DNA from: Auanema rhodensis
Taxonomy: Eukaryota; Nematoda; Chromadorea; Rhabditida; Rhabditidae
NCBI GenBank assembly: GCA_964057225.1
Contig: OZ059894.1
Span: 1,488,001-1,552,000, forward strand
Length of the DNA stretch: 64,000 nucleotides
Direction: 5' to 3'
Part shown: positions 37,911-52,800 of the stretch, piece by piece
Numbering within the stretch: position 1 is the first letter of the stretch
Layout: each line of letters starts with the position of its first letter
Notes under the pieces: model-generated
Databases searched by the model: none
What the model was told of the DNA's origin: nothing
The model's input: the letters and a program-made list of their open reading frames with translations, nothing else
Position numbers and translations under genes: made by a program

Positions 37911-40900
37911 ATCTCGGTGCATTTTTAAGCTAGCGCAAATCTGATAACACAGATCGACGCAGCTTGAAAATCCGCATCGAATGCACTATACTACATTGAG
38001 GAACGCTTAATACAAAAATTAGTTATGATCGTTTGAAATATGATGCATTAGTGTATGTTGAGTTTCCATGTACACTCAACATAGCTTCCAAAAACATTTT
38101 GACAAAAATTTTTTCGAAAAATTTCAAAATAATTTAGCAGAAAGTAGATGTTTTTAGATTCCTTTTTTTAAGGCAAAGACGATGGACAATGTTATTCAAC
38201 GAAAAAATTAATTCTTCAGGGTGAAAATCGAGGATATAAGTGTGAACTTATATCAGTTGATATCTCGGTGCATTTTTAAGCTAGCGCAAATTTGATAACA
38301 CAGATCGACGCAGCTTGAAAATCCGCATCGAATGCACTATACTACATTGAGGAACGCTTAATACAAAAATTAGTTATGATCGTTTGAAAAATGATGCATT
38401 AGTGTATGTTGAGTTTCCATGTACACTCAACATAGCTTCCAAAAACATTTTGACAAAAATTTTTTCGAAAAATTTCAAAATAATTTAGCAGAAAGTAGAT
38501 GTTTTTAGATTCCTTTTTTTAAGGCAAAGACGATGGACAATGTTATTCAACGAAAAAATTAATTCTTCAGGGTGAAAATCGAGGATATAAGTGTGAACTT
38601 ATATCAGTTGATATCTCGGTGCATTTTTAAGCTAGCGCAAATCTGATAACACAGATCGACGCAGCTTGAAAATCCGCATCGAATGCACTATACTACTTTG
38701 AGAAACGCTTAATACAAAAATTAGTTATGATCGTTTGAAAAATGATGCATTAGTGTATGTTGAGTTTCCATGTACACTCAACATAGCTTCCAAAAACATT
38801 TTGACAAAAATTTTTTCGAAAAATTTCAAAATAATTTAGCAGAAAGTAGATGTTTTTAGATTCCTTTTTTTAAGGCAAAGACGACGGACAATGTTATTCA
38901 ACGAAAAAATTAATTCTTCAGGGTGAAAATCGAGGATATAAGTGTGAACTTATATCAGTTGATATCTCGGTGCATTTTTAAGCTAGCGCAAATCTGATAA
39001 CACAGATCGACGCAGCTTGAAAATCCGCATCGAATGCACTATACTACATTGAGGAACGCTTAATACAAAAATTAGTTATGATCGTTTGAAAAATGATGCA
39101 TTAGTGTATGTTGAGTTTCCATGTACACTCAACATAGCTTCCAAAAACATTTTGACAAAAATTTTTTCGAAAAATTTCAAAATAATTTAGCAGAAAGTAG
39201 ATGTTTTTAGATTCCTTTTTTTAAGGCAAAGACGATGGACAATGTTATTCAACGAAAAAATTAATTCTTCAGGGTGAAAATCGAGGATATAAGTGTGAAC
39301 TTATATCAGTTGATATCTCGGTGCATTTTTAAGCTAGCGCAAATCTGATAACACAGATCGACGCAGCTTGAAAATCCGCATCGAATGCACTATACTACAT
39401 TGAGGAACGCTTAATACAAAAATTAGTTATGATCGTTTGAAATATGATGCATTAGTGTATGTTGAGTTTCCATGTACACTCAACATAGCTTCCAAAAACA
39501 TTTTGACAAAAATTTTTTCGAAAAATTTCAAAATAATTTAGCAGAAAGTAGATGTTTTTAGATTCCTTTTTTTAAGGCAAAGACGATGGACAATGTTATT
39601 CAACGAAAAAATTAATTCTTCAGGGTGAAAATCGAGGATATAAGTGTGAACTTATATCAGTTGATATCTCGGTGCATTTTTAAGCTAGCGCAAATTTGAT
39701 AACACAGATCGACGCAGCTTGAAAATCCGCATCGAATGCACTATACTACATTGAGGAACGCTTAATACAAAAATTAGTTATGATCGTTTGAAAAATGATG
39801 CATTAGTGTATGTTGAGTTTCCATGTACACTCAACATAGCTTCCAAAAACATTTTGACAAAAATTTTTTCGAAAAATTTCAAAATAATTTAGCAGAAAGT
39901 AGATGTTTTTAGATTCCTTTTTTTAAGGCAAAGACGATGGACAATGTTATTCAACGAAAAAATTAATTCTTCAGGGTGAAAATCGAGGATATAAGTGTGA
40001 ACTTATATCAGTTGATATCTCGGTGCATTTTTAAGCTAGCGCAAATCTGATAACACAGATCGACGCAGTTTGAAAATCCGCATCGAATGCACTATACTAC
40101 TTTGAGAAACGCTTAATACAAAAATTAGTTATGATCGTTTGAAAAATGATGCATTAGTGTATGTTGAGTTTCCATGTACACTCAACATAGCTTCCAAAAA
40201 CATTTTGACAAAATTTTTTTCAAAAAATTTCAAAATAATTTAGCAGAAAGTAGATGTTTTTAGATTCCTTTTTTTAAGGCAAAGACGACGGACAATGTTA
40301 TTCAACGAAAAAATTAATTCTTCAGGGTGAAAATCGAGGATATAAGTGTGAACTTATATCAGTTGATATCTCGGTGCATTTTTAAGCTAGCGCAAATCTG
40401 ATAACACAGATCGACGCAGCTTGAAAATCCGCATCGAATGCACTATACTACATTGAGGAACGCTTAATACAAAAATTAGTTATGATCGTTTGAAAAATGA
40501 TGCATTAGTGTATGTTGAGTTTCCATGTACACTTAACATAGCTTCCAAAAACATTTTGACAAAAATTTTTTCGAAAAATTTCAAAATAATTTAGCAGAAA
40601 GTAGATGTTTTTAGATTCCTTTTTTTAAGGCAAAGACGATGGACAATGTTATTCAACGAAAAAATTAATTCTTCAGGGTGAAAATCGAGAATATAAGTGT
40701 GAACTTATATCAGTTGATATCTCGGTGCATTTTTAAGCTAGCGCAAATCTGATAACACAGATCGACGCAGCTTGAAAATCCGCATCGAATGCACTATACT
40801 ACATTGAGGAACGCTTAATACAAAAATTAGTTATGATCGTTTGAAAAATGATGCATTAGTGTATGTTGAGTTTCCATGTACACTCAACATAGCTTCCAAA

Positions 40901-43900
40901 AACATTTTGACAAAAATTTTTTCGAAAAATTTCAAAATAATTTAGCAGAAAGTAGATGTTTTTAGATTCCTTTTTTTAAGGCAAAGACGATGGACAATGT
41001 TATTCAACGAAAAAATTAATTCTTCAGGGTGAAAATCGAGGATATAAGTGTGAACTTATATCAGTTGATATCTCGGTGCATTTTTAAGCTAGCGCAAATC
41101 TGATAACACAGATCGACGCAGCTTGAAAATCCGCATCGAATGCACTATACTACTTTGAGAAACGCTTAATACAAAAATTAGTTATGATCGTTTGAAAAAT
41201 GATGCATTAGTGTATGTTGAGTTTCCATGTACACTCAACATAGCTTCCAAAAACATTTTGACAAAATTTTTTTCAAAAAATTTCAAAATAATTTAGCAGA
41301 AAGTAGATGTTTTTAGATTCCTTTTTTTAAGGCAAAGACGACGGACAATGTTATTCAACGAAAAAATTAATTCTTCAGGGTGAAAATCGAGGATATAAGT
41401 GTGAACTTATATCAGTTGATATCTCGGTGCATTTTTAAGCTAGCGCAAATCTGATAACACAGATCGACGCAGCTTGAAAATCCGCATCGAATGCACTATA
41501 CTACTTTGAGAAACGCTTAATACAAAAATTAGTTATGATCGTTTGAAAAATGATGCATTAGTGTATGTTGAGTTTCCATGTACACTCAACATAGCTTCCA
41601 AAAACATTTTGACAAAAATTTTTTCGAAAAATTTCAAAATAATTTAGCAGAAAGTAGATGTTTTTAGATTCCTTTTTTTAAGGCAAAGACGACGGACAAT
41701 GTTATTCAACGAAAAAATTAATTCTTCAGGGTGAAAATCGAGGATATAAGTGTGAACTTATATCAGTTGATATCTCGGTGCATTTTTAAGCTAGCGCAAA
41801 TCTGATAACACAGATCGACGCAGCTTGAAAATCCGCATCGAATGCACTATACTACATTGAGGAACGCTTAATACAAAAATTAGTTATGATCGTTTGAAAA
41901 ATGATGCATTAGTGTATGTTGAGTTTCCATGTACACTCAACATAGCTTCCAAAAACATTTTGACAAAAATTTTTTCGAAAAATTTCAAAATAATTTAGCA
42001 GAAAGTAGATGTTTTTAGATTCCTTTTTTTAAGGCAAAGACGATGGACAATGTTATTCAACGAAAAAATTAATTCTTCAGGGTGAAAATCGAGGATATAA
42101 GTGTGAACTTATATCAGTTGATATCTCGGTGCATTTTTAAGCTAGCGCAAATCTGATAACACAGATCGACGCAGCTTGAAAATCCGCATCGAATGCACTA
42201 TACTACATTGAGGAACGCTTAATACAAAAATTAGTTATGATCGTTTGAAATATGATGCATTAGTGTATGTTGAGTTTCCATGTACACTCAACATAGCTTC
42301 CAAAAACATTTTGACAAAAATTTTTTTCGAAAAATTTCAAAATAATTTAGCAGAAAGTAGATGTTTTTAGATTCCTTTTTTTAAGGCAAAGACGATGGAC
42401 AATGTTATTCAACGAAAAAATTAATTCTTCAGGGTGAAAATCGAGGATATAAGTGTGAACTTATATCAGTTGATATCTCGGTGCATTTTTAAGCTAGCGC
42501 AAATTTGATAACACAGATCGACGCAGCTTGAAAATCCGCATCGAATGCACTATACTACATTGAGGAACGCTTAATACAAAAATTAGTTATGATCGTTTGA
42601 AAAATGATGCATTAGTGTATGTTGAGTTTCCATGTACACTCAACATAGCTTCCAAAAACATTTTGACAAAAATTTTTTCGAAAAATTTCAAAATAATTTA
42701 GCAGAAAGTAGATGTTTTTAGATTCCTTTTTTTAAGGCAAAGACGATGGACAATGTTATTCAACGAAAAAATTAATTCTTCAGGGTGAAAATCGAGGATA
42801 TAAGTGTGAACTTATATCAGTTGATATCTCGGTGCATTTTTAAGCTAGCGCAAATCTGATAACACAGATCGACGCAGCTTGAAAATCCGCATCGAATGCA
42901 CTATACTACATTGAGGAACGCTTAATACAAAAATTAGTTATGATCGTTTGAAATATGATGCATTAGTGTATGTTGAGTTTCCATGTACACTCAACATAGC
43001 TTCCAAAAACATTTTGACAAAAATTTTTTCGAAAAATTTCAAAATAATTTAGCAGAAAGTAGATGTTTTTAGATTCCTTTTTTTAAGGCAAAGACGATGG
43101 ACAATGTTATTCAACGAAAAAATTAATTCTTCAGGGTGAAAATCGAGGATATAAGTGTGAACTTATATCAGTTGATATCTCGGTGCATTTTTAAGCTAGC
43201 GCAAATTTGATAACACAGATCGACGCAGCTTGAAAATCCGCATCGAATGCACTATACTACATTGAGGAACGCTTAATACAAAAATTAGTTATGATCGTTT
43301 GAAAAATGATGCATTAGTGTATGTTGAGTTTCCATGTACACTCAACATAGCTTCCAAAAACATTTTGACAAAAATTTTTTCGAAAAATTTCAAAATAATT
43401 TAGCAGAAAGTAGATGTTTTTAGATTCCTTTTTTTAAGGCAAAGACGATGGACAATGTTATTCAACGAAAAAATTAATTCTTCAGGGTGAAAATCGAGGA
43501 TATAAGTGTGAACTTATATCAGTTGATATCTCGGTGCATTTTTAAGCTAGCGCAAATCTGATAACACAGATCGACGCAGCTTGAAAATCCGCATCGAATG
43601 CACTATACTACTTTGAGAAACGCTTAATACAAAAATTAGTTATGATCGTTTGAAAAATGATGCATTAGTGTATGTTGAGTTTCCATGTACACTCAACATA
43701 GCTTCCAAAAACATTTTGACAAAATTTTTTTCAAAAAATTTCAAAATAATTTAGCAGAAAGTAGATATTTTTAGATTCCTTTTTTTAAGGCAAAGACGAC
43801 GGACAATGTTATTCAACGAAAAAATTAATTCTTCAGGGTGAAAATCGAGGATATAAGTGTGAACTTATATCAGTTGATATCTCGGTGCATTTTTAAGCTA

Positions 43901-45633
43901 GCGCAAATCTGATAACACAGATCGACGCAGCTTGAAAATCCGCATCGAATGCACTATACTACATTGAGGAACGCTTAATACAAAAATTAGTTATGATCGT
44001 TTGAAAAATGATGCATTAGTGTATGTTGAGTTTCCATGTACACTCAACATAGCTTCCAAAAACATTTTGACAAAAATTTTTTCGAAAAATTTCAAAATAA
44101 TTTAGCAGAAAGTAGATGTTTTTAGATTCCTTTTTTTAAGGCAAAGACGATGGACAATGTTATTCAACGAAAAAATTAATTCTTCAGGGTGAAAATCGAG
44201 AATATAAGTGTGAACTTATATCAGTTGATATCTCGGTGCATTTTTAAGCTAGCGCAAATCTGATAACACAGATCGACGCAGCTTGAAAATCCGCATCGAA
44301 TGCACTATACTACATTGAGGAACGCTTAATACAAAAATTAGTTATGATCGTTTGAAAAATGATGCATTAGTGTATGTTGAGTTTCCATGTACACTCAACA
44401 TAGCTTCCAAAAACATTTTGACAAAAATTTTTTCGAAAAATTTCAAAATAATTTAGCAGAAAGTAGATGTTTTTAGATTCCTTTTTTTAAGGCAAAGACG
44501 ATGGACAATGTTATTCAACGAAAAAATTAATTCTTCAGGGTGAAAATCGAGGATATAAGTGTGAACTTATATCAGTTGATATCTCGGTGCATTTTTAAGC
44601 TAGCGCAAATCTGATAACACAGATCGACGCAGCTTGAAAATCCGCATCGAATGCACTATACTACATTGAGGAACGCTTAATACAAAAATTAGTTATGATC
44701 GTTTGAAAAATGATGCATTAGTGTATGTTGAGTTTCCATGTACACTCAACATAGCTTCCAAAAACATTTTGACAAAAATTTTTTCGAAAAATTTCAAAAT
44801 AATTTAGCAGAAAGTAGATGTTTTTAGATTCCTTTTTTTAAGGCAAAGACGATGGACAATGTTATTCAACGAAAAAATTAATTCTTCAGGGTGAAAATCG
44901 AGAATATAAGTGTGAACTTATATCAGTTGATATCTCGGTGCATTTTTAAGCTAGCGCAAATCTGATAACACAGATCGACGCAGCTTGAAAATCCGCATCG
45001 AATGCACTATACTACATTGAGGAACGCTTAATACAAAAATTAGTTATGATCGTTTGAAAAATGATGCATTAGTGTATGTTGAGTTTCCATGTACACTCAA
45101 CATAGCTTCCAAAAACATTTTGACAAAAATTTTTTCGAAAAATTTCAAAATAATTTAGCAGAAAGTAGATGTTTTTAGATTCCTTTTTTTAAGGCAAAGA
45201 CGATGGACAATGTTATTCAACGAAAAAATTAATTCTTCAGGGTGAAAATCGAGGATATAAGTGTGAACTTATATCAGTTGATATCTCGGTGCATTTTTAA
45301 GCTAGCGCAAATCTGATAACACAGATCGACGCAGCTTGAAAATCCGCATCGAATGCACTATACTACATTGAGGAACGCTTAATACAAAAATTAGTTATGA
45401 TCGTTTGAAAAATGATGCATTAGTGTATGTTGAGTTTCCATGTACACTCAACATAGCTTCCAAAAACATTTTGACAAAAATTTTTTCGAAAAATTTCAAA
45501 ATAATTTAGCAGAAAGTAGATGTTTTTAGATTCCTTTTTTTAAGGCAAAGACGATGGACAATGTTATTCAACGAAAAAATTAATTCTTCAGGGTGAAAAT
45601 CGAGGATATAAGTGTGAACTTATATCAGTTGAT
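37911..45633. repeat. AAATATGATGC block with 2-, 4- and 10-monomer spacings
   Basis: A129T marks monomers at 37911, 39315, 42123 and 42826, each followed by a C31T copy. Distances are four, eight and two monomers. The five-monomer run 39315-41069 matches 42826-44580 in order: A129T; C31T; A85T with A198T, G206A and T273C; G323A; consensus. The distance is ten monomers plus the one inserted T (3,511 bp). G323A (CGAGAATATA) also marks 44581. A ten-monomer period thus appears independently of the 5-16 kb block. Confidence 0.78.
42321..42327 (+). other. 1-bp T insertion in the T-tract (T7), third site
   Basis: The same tract is lengthened in a monomer of a different type (A129T, AAATATGATGC) starting at 42123. 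No neighbour shares it, so it is either an independent slippage event or a homopolymer sequencing error. It is the only other length change I found between 16.2 and 64 kb. Confidence 0.8.
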
Positions 45634-48600
45634 ATCTCGGTGCATTTTTAAGCTAGCGCAAATCTGATAACACAGATCGACGCAGCTTGAAAATCCGCAT
45701 CGAATGCACTATACTACTTTGAGAAACGCTTAATACAAAAATTAGTTATGATCGTTTGAAAAATGATGCATTAGTGTATGTTGAGTTTCCATGTACACTC
45801 AACATAGCTTCCAAAAACATTTTGACAAAATTTTTTTCGAAAAATTTCAAAATAATTTAGCAGAAAGTAGATGTTTTTAGATTCCTTTTTTTAAGGCAAA
45901 GACGACAGACAATGTTATTCAACGAAAAAATTAATTCTTCAGGGTGAAAATCGAGAATATAAGTGTGAACTTATATCAGTTGATATCTCGGTGCATTTTT
46001 AAGCTAGCGCAAATCTGATAACACAGATCGACGCAGCTTGAAAATCCGCATCGAATGCACTATACTACATTGAGGAACGCTTAATACAAAAATTAGTTAT
46101 GATCGTTTGAAAAATGATGCATTAGTGTATGTTGAGTTTCCATGTACACTCAACATAGCTTCCAAAAACATTTTGACAAAAATTTTTTCGAAAAATTTCA
46201 AAATAATTTAGCAGAAAGTAGATGTTTTTAGATTCCTTTTTTTAAGGCAAAGACGATGGACAATGTTATTCAACGAAAAAATTAATTCTTCAGGGTGAAA
46301 ATCGAGGATTTAAGTGTGAACTTATATCAGTTGATATCTCGGTGCATTTTTAAGCTAGCGCAAATCTGATAACACAGATCGACGCAGCTTGAAAATCCGC
46401 ATCGAATGCACTATACTACTTTGAGAAACGCTTAATACAAAAATTAGTTATGATCGTTTGAAAAATGATGCATTAGTGTATGTTGAGTTTCCATGTACAC
46501 TCAACATAGCTTCCAAAAACATTTTGACAAAATTTTTTTCGAAAAATTTCAAAATAATTTAGCAGAAAGTAGATGTTTTTAGATTCCTTTTTTTAAGGCA
46601 AAGACGACAGACAATGTTATTCAACGAAAAAATTAATTCTTCAGGGTGAAAATCGAGAATATAAGTGTGAACTTATATCAGTTGATATCTCGGTGCATTT
46701 TTAAGCTAGCGCAAATCTGATAACACAGATCGACGCAGCTTGAAAATCCGCATCGAATGCACTATACTACATTGAGGAACGCTTAATACAAAAATTAGTT
46801 ATGATCGTTTGAAAAATGATGCATTAGTGTATGTTGAGTTTCCATGTACACTCAACATAGCTTCCAAAAACATTTTGACAAAAATTTTTTCAAAAAATTT
46901 CAAAATAATTTAGCAGAAAGTAGATGTTTTTAGATTCCTTTTTTTAAGGCAAAGACGATGGACAATGTTATTCAACGAAAAAATTAATTCTTCAGGGTGA
47001 AAATCGAGGATTTAAGTGTGAACTTATATCAGTTGATATCTCGGTGCATTTTTAAGCTAGCGCAAATCTGATAACACAGATCGACGCAGCTTGAAAATCC
47101 GCATCGAATGCACTATACTACATTGAGGAACGCTTAATACAAAAATTAGTTATGATCGTTTGAAAAATGATGCATTAGTGTATGTTGAGTTTCCATGTAC
47201 ACTCAACATAGCTTCCAAAAACATTTTGACAAAAATTTTTTCGAAAAATTTCAAAATAATTTAGCAGAAAGTAGATGTTTTTAGATTCCTTTTTTTAAGG
47301 CAAAGACGATGGACAATGTTATTCAACGAAAAAATTAATTCTTCAGGGTGAAAATCGAGAATATAAGTGTGAACTTATATCAGTTGATATCTCGGTGCAT
47401 TTTTAAGCTAGCGCAAATCTGATAACACAGATCGACGCAGCTTGAAAATCCGCATCGAATGCACTATACTACATTGAGGAACGCTCAATACAAAAATTAG
47501 TTATGATCGTTTGAAAAATGATGCATTAGTGTATGTTGAGTTTCCATGTACACTCAACATAGCTTCCAAAAACATTTTGACAAAAATTTTTTCGAAAAAT
47601 TTCAAAATAATTTAGCAGAAAGTAGATGTTTTGAGATTCCTTTTTTTAAGGCAAAGACGATGGACAATGTTATTCAACGAAAAAATTAATTCTTCAGGGT
47701 GAAAATCGAGGATATAAGTGTGAACTTATATCAGTTGATATCTCGGTGCATTTTTAAGCTAGCGCAAATCTGATAACACAGATCGACGCAGCTTGAAAAT
47801 CCGCATCGAATGCACTATACTACATTGAGGAACGCTTAATACAAAAATTAGTTATGATCGTTTGAAAAATGATGCATTAGTGTATGTTGAGTTTCCATGT
47901 ACACTCAACATAGCTTCCAAAAACATTTTGACAAAAATTTTTTCGAAAAATTTCAAAATAATTTAGCAGAAAGTAGATGTTTTTAGATTCCTTTTTTTAA
48001 GGCAAAGACGATGGACAATGTTATTCAACGAAAAAATTAATTCTTCAGGGTGAAAATCGAGGATATAAGTGTGAACTTATATCAGTTGATATCTCGGTGC
48101 ATTTTTAAGCTAGCGCAAATCTGATAACACAGATCGACGCAGCTTGAAAATCCGCATCGAATGCACTATACTACTTTGAGAAACGCTTAATACAAAAATT
48201 AGTTATGATCGTTTGAAAAATGATGCATTAGTGTATGTTGAGTTTCCATGTACACTCAACATAGCTTCCAAAAACATTTTGACAAAATTTTTTTCGAAAA
48301 ATTTCAAAATAATTTAGCAGAAAGTAGATGTTTCTAGATTCCTTTTTTTAAGGCAAAGACGACAGACAATGTTATTCAACGAAAAAATTAATTCTTCAGG
48401 GTGAAAATCGAGGATATAAGTGTGAACTTATATCAGTTGATATCTCGGTGCATTTTTAAGCTAGCGCAAATCTGATAACACAGATCGACGCAGCTTGAAA
48501 ATCCGCATCGAATGCACTATACTACTTTGAGAAACGCTTAATACAAAAATTAGTTATGATCGTTTGAAAAATGATGCATTAGTGTATGTTGAGTTTCCAT

Positions 48601-49845
48601 GTACACTCAACATAGCTTCCAAAAACATTTTGACAAAATTTTTTTCGAAAAATTTCAAAATAATTTAGCAGAAAGTAGATGTTTTTAGATTCCTTTTTTT
48701 AAGGCAAAGACGATGGACAATGTTATTCAACGAAAAAATTAATTCTTCAGGGTGAAAATCGAGGATATAAGTGTGAACTTATATCAGTTGATATCTCGGT
48801 GCATTTTTAAGCTAGCGCAAATCTGATAACACAGATCGACGCAGCTTGAAAATCCGCATCGAATGCACTATACTACATTGAGGAACGCTTAATACAAAAA
48901 TTAGTTATGATCGTTTGAAAAATGATGCATTAGTGTATGTTGAGTTTCCATGTACACTCAACATAGCTTCCAAAAACATTTTGACAAAAATTTTTTCGAA
49001 AAATTTCAAAATAATTTAGCAGAAAGTAGATGTTTTTAGATTCCTTTTTTTAAGGCAAAGACGATGGACAATGTTATTCAACGAAAAAATTAATTCTTCA
49101 GGGTGAAAATCGAGGATATAAGTGTGAACTTATATCAGTTGATATCTCGGTGCATTTTTAAGCTAGCGCAAATCTGATAACACAGATCGACGCAGCTTGA
49201 AAATCCGCATCGAATGCACTATACTACTTTGAGAAACGCTTAATACAAAAATTAGTTATGATCGTTTGAAAAATGATGCATTAGTGTATGTTGAGTTTCC
49301 ATGTACACTCAACATAGCTTCCAAAAACATTTTGACAAAATTTTTTTCGAAAAATTTCAAAATAATTTAGCAGAAAGTAGATGTTTCTAGATTCCTTTTT
49401 TTAAGGCAAAGACGACAGACAATGTTATTCAACGAAAAAATTAATTCTTCAGGGTGAAAATCGAGGATATAAGTGTGAACTTATATCAGTTGATATCTCG
49501 GTGCATTTTTAAGCTAGCGCAAATCTGATAACACAGATCGACGCAGCTTGAAAATCCGCATCGAATGCACTATACTACATTGAGGAACGCTTAATACAAA
49601 AATTAGTTATGATCGTTTGAAAAATGATGCATTAGTGTATGTTGAGTTTCCATGTACACTCAACATAGCTTCCAAAAACATTTTGACAAAAATTTTTTCG
49701 AAAAATTTCAAAATAATTTAGCAGAAAGTAGATGTTTTTAGATTCCTTTTTTTAAGGCAAAGACGATGGACAATGTTATTCAACGAAAAAATTAATTCTT
49801 CAGGGTGAAAATCGAGGATATAAGTGTGAACTTATATCAGTTGAT
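45634..49845. repeat. GACAGAC dimers and trimers
   Basis: Two adjacent 702-bp dimers lie at 45634-46335 and 46336-47037. The first member has A85T, A198T, T273C plus G274A, and G323A. The second has A326T (GAGGATTTAAG). Further right, the GACAGAC type with T244C occurs at 48091 and 49144, three monomers (1,053 bp) apart. The remaining copies are near-consensus, with private changes such as GCTCAATAC and TTTTGAGATT in the 47389 monomer. Confidence 0.78.
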
Positions 49846-52800
49846 ATCTCGGTGCATTTTTAAGCTAGCGCAAATCTGATAACACAGATCGACGCAGCTT
49901 GAAAATCCGCATCGAATGCACTATACTACATTGAGAAACGCTTAATACAAAAATTAGTTATGATCGTTTGAAAAATGATGCATTAGTTTATGTTGAGTTT
50001 CCATGTACACTCAACATTGCTTCCAAAAACATTTTGACAAAAATTTTTTCGAAAAATTTCAAAATAATTTAGCAAAAAGTAGATGTTTTTAGATTCCTTT
50101 TTTCAAGGCGAAGACGATGGACATTGTTATTCAACGAAAAAATTAATTCTTCAGGGTGAAAATCGAGGATATAAGTGTGAACTGATATCAGTTGATATCT
50201 CGGTGCATTTTTAAGCTAGCGCAAATCTGATAACACAGATCGACGCAGCTTGAAAATCCGCATCGAATGCACTATACTACATTGAAGAACGCTTAATACA
50301 AAAATTAGTTATGATCGTTTGAAAAATGATGCATTAGTGTATGTTGAGTTTCCATGTACACTCAACATAGCTTCCAAAAACATTTTGACAAAAATTTTTT
50401 CGAAAAATTTCAAAATAATTTAGCAGAAAGTAGATGTTTTTAGATTCCTTTTTTTAAGGCAAAGACGATGGACAATGTTATTCAACGAAAAAATTAATTC
50501 TTCAGGGTGAAAATCGAGGATATAAGTGTGAACTTATATCAGTTGATATCTCGGTGCATTTTTAAGCTAGCGCAAATCTGATAACACAGATCGACGCAGC
50601 TTGAAAATCCGCATCGAATGCACTATACTACATTGAGGAACGCTTAATACAAAAATTAGTTATGATCGTTTGAAAAATGATGCATTAGTGTATGTTGAGT
50701 TTCCATGTACACTCAACATAGCTTCCAAAAACATTTTGACAAAAATTTTTTCGAAAAATTTCAAAATAATTTAGCAGAAAGTAGATGTTTTTAGATTTCT
50801 TTTTTTAAGGCAAAGACGATGGACAATGTTATTCAACGAAAAAATTAATTCTTCAGGGTGAAAATCGAGGATATAAGTGTGAACTTATATCAGTTGATAT
50901 CTCGGTGCATTTTTAAGCTAGCGCAAATCTGATAACACAGATCGACGCAGCTTGAAAATCCGCATCGAATGCACTATACTACATTGAGGAACGCTTAATA
51001 CAAAAATTAGTTATGATCGTTTGAAAAATGATGCATTAGTGTATGTTGAGTTTCCATGTACACTCAACATAGCTTCCAAAAACATTTTGACAAAAATTTT
51101 TTCGAAAAATTTCAAAATAATTTAGCAGAAAGTAGATGTTTTTAGATTCCTTTTTTTAAGGCAAAGACGATGGACAATGTTATTCAACGAAAAAATTAAT
51201 TCTTCAGGGTGAAAATCGAGGATATAAGTGTGAACTTATATCAGTTGATATCTCGGTGCATTTTTAAGCTAGCGCAAATCTGATAACACAGATCGACGCA
51301 GCTTGAAAATCCGCATCGAATGCACTATACTACATTGAGGAACGCTTAATACAAAAATTAGTTATGATCGTTTGAAAAATGATGCATTAGTGTATGTTGA
51401 GTTTCCATGTACACTCAACATAGCTTCCAAAAACATTTTGACAAAAATTTTTTCGAAAAATTTCAAAATAATTTAGCAGAAAGTAGATGTTTTTAGATTC
51501 CTTTTTTTAAGGCAAAGACGATGGACAATGTTATTCAACGAAAAAATTAATTCTTCAGGGTGAAAATCGAGGATATAAGTGTGAACTTATATCAGTTGAT
51601 ATCTCGGTGCATTTTTAAGCTAGCGCAAATCTGATAACACAGATCGACGCAGCTTGAAAATCCGCATCGAATGCACTATACTACATTGAGAAACGCTTAA
51701 TACAAAAATTAGTTATGATCGTTTGAAAAATGATGCATTAGTTTATGTTGAGTTTCCATGTACACTCAACATTGCTTCCAAAAACATTTTGACAAAAATT
51801 TTTTCGAAAAATTTCAAAATAATTTAGCAAAAAGTAGATGTTTTTAGATTCCTTTTTTCAAGGCGAAGACGATGGACATTGTTATTCAACGAAAAAATTA
51901 ATTCTTCAGGGTGAAAATCGAGGATATAAGTGTGAACTGATATCAGTTGATATCTCGGTGCATTTTTAAGCTAGCGCAAATCTGATAACACAGATCGACG
52001 CAGCTTGAAAATCCGCATCGAATGCACTATACTACATTGAGGAACGCTTAATACAAAAATTAGTTATGATCGTTTGAATAATGATGCATTAGTGTATGTT
52101 GAGTTTCCATGTACACTCAACATAGCTTCCAAAAACATTTTGACAAAAATTTTTTCGAAAAATTTCAAAATAATTTAGCAGAAAGTAGATGTTTTTAGAT
52201 TCCTTTTTTTAAGGCAAAGACGATGGACAATGTTATTCAACGAAAAAATTAATTCTTCAGGGTGAAAATCGAGGATATAAGTGTGAACTTATATCAGTTG
52301 ATATCTCGGTGCATTTTTAAGCTAGCGCAAATCTGATAACACAGATCGACGCAGCTTGAAAATCCGCATCGAATGCACTATACTACATTGAGGAACGCTT
52401 AATACAAAAATTAGTTATGATCGTTTGAAAAATGATGCATTAGTGTATGTTGAGTTTCCATGTACACTCAACATAGCTTCCAAAAACATTTTGACAAAAA
52501 TTTTTTCGAAAAATTTCAAAATAATTTAGCAGAAAGTAGATGTTTTTAGATTCCTTTTTTTAAGGCAAAGACGATGGACAATGTTATTCAACGAAAAAAT
52601 TAATTCTTCAGGGTGAAAATCGAGGATATAAGTGTGAACTTATATCAGTTGATATCTCGGTGCATTTTTAAGCTAGCGCAAATCTGATAACACAGATCGA
52701 CGCAGCTTGAAAATCCGCATCGAATGCACTATACTACATTGAGAAACGCTTAATACAAAAATTAGTTATGATCGTTTGAAAAATGATGCATTAGTGTATG

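Noticed and set aside
50179-50196. GATATC AGTT GATATC arrangement in T339G monomers as an operator-like site
   Set aside because: The T339G change creates a second GATATC near the monomer junction in only three copies. With no gene nearby, a regulatory reading has no basis.
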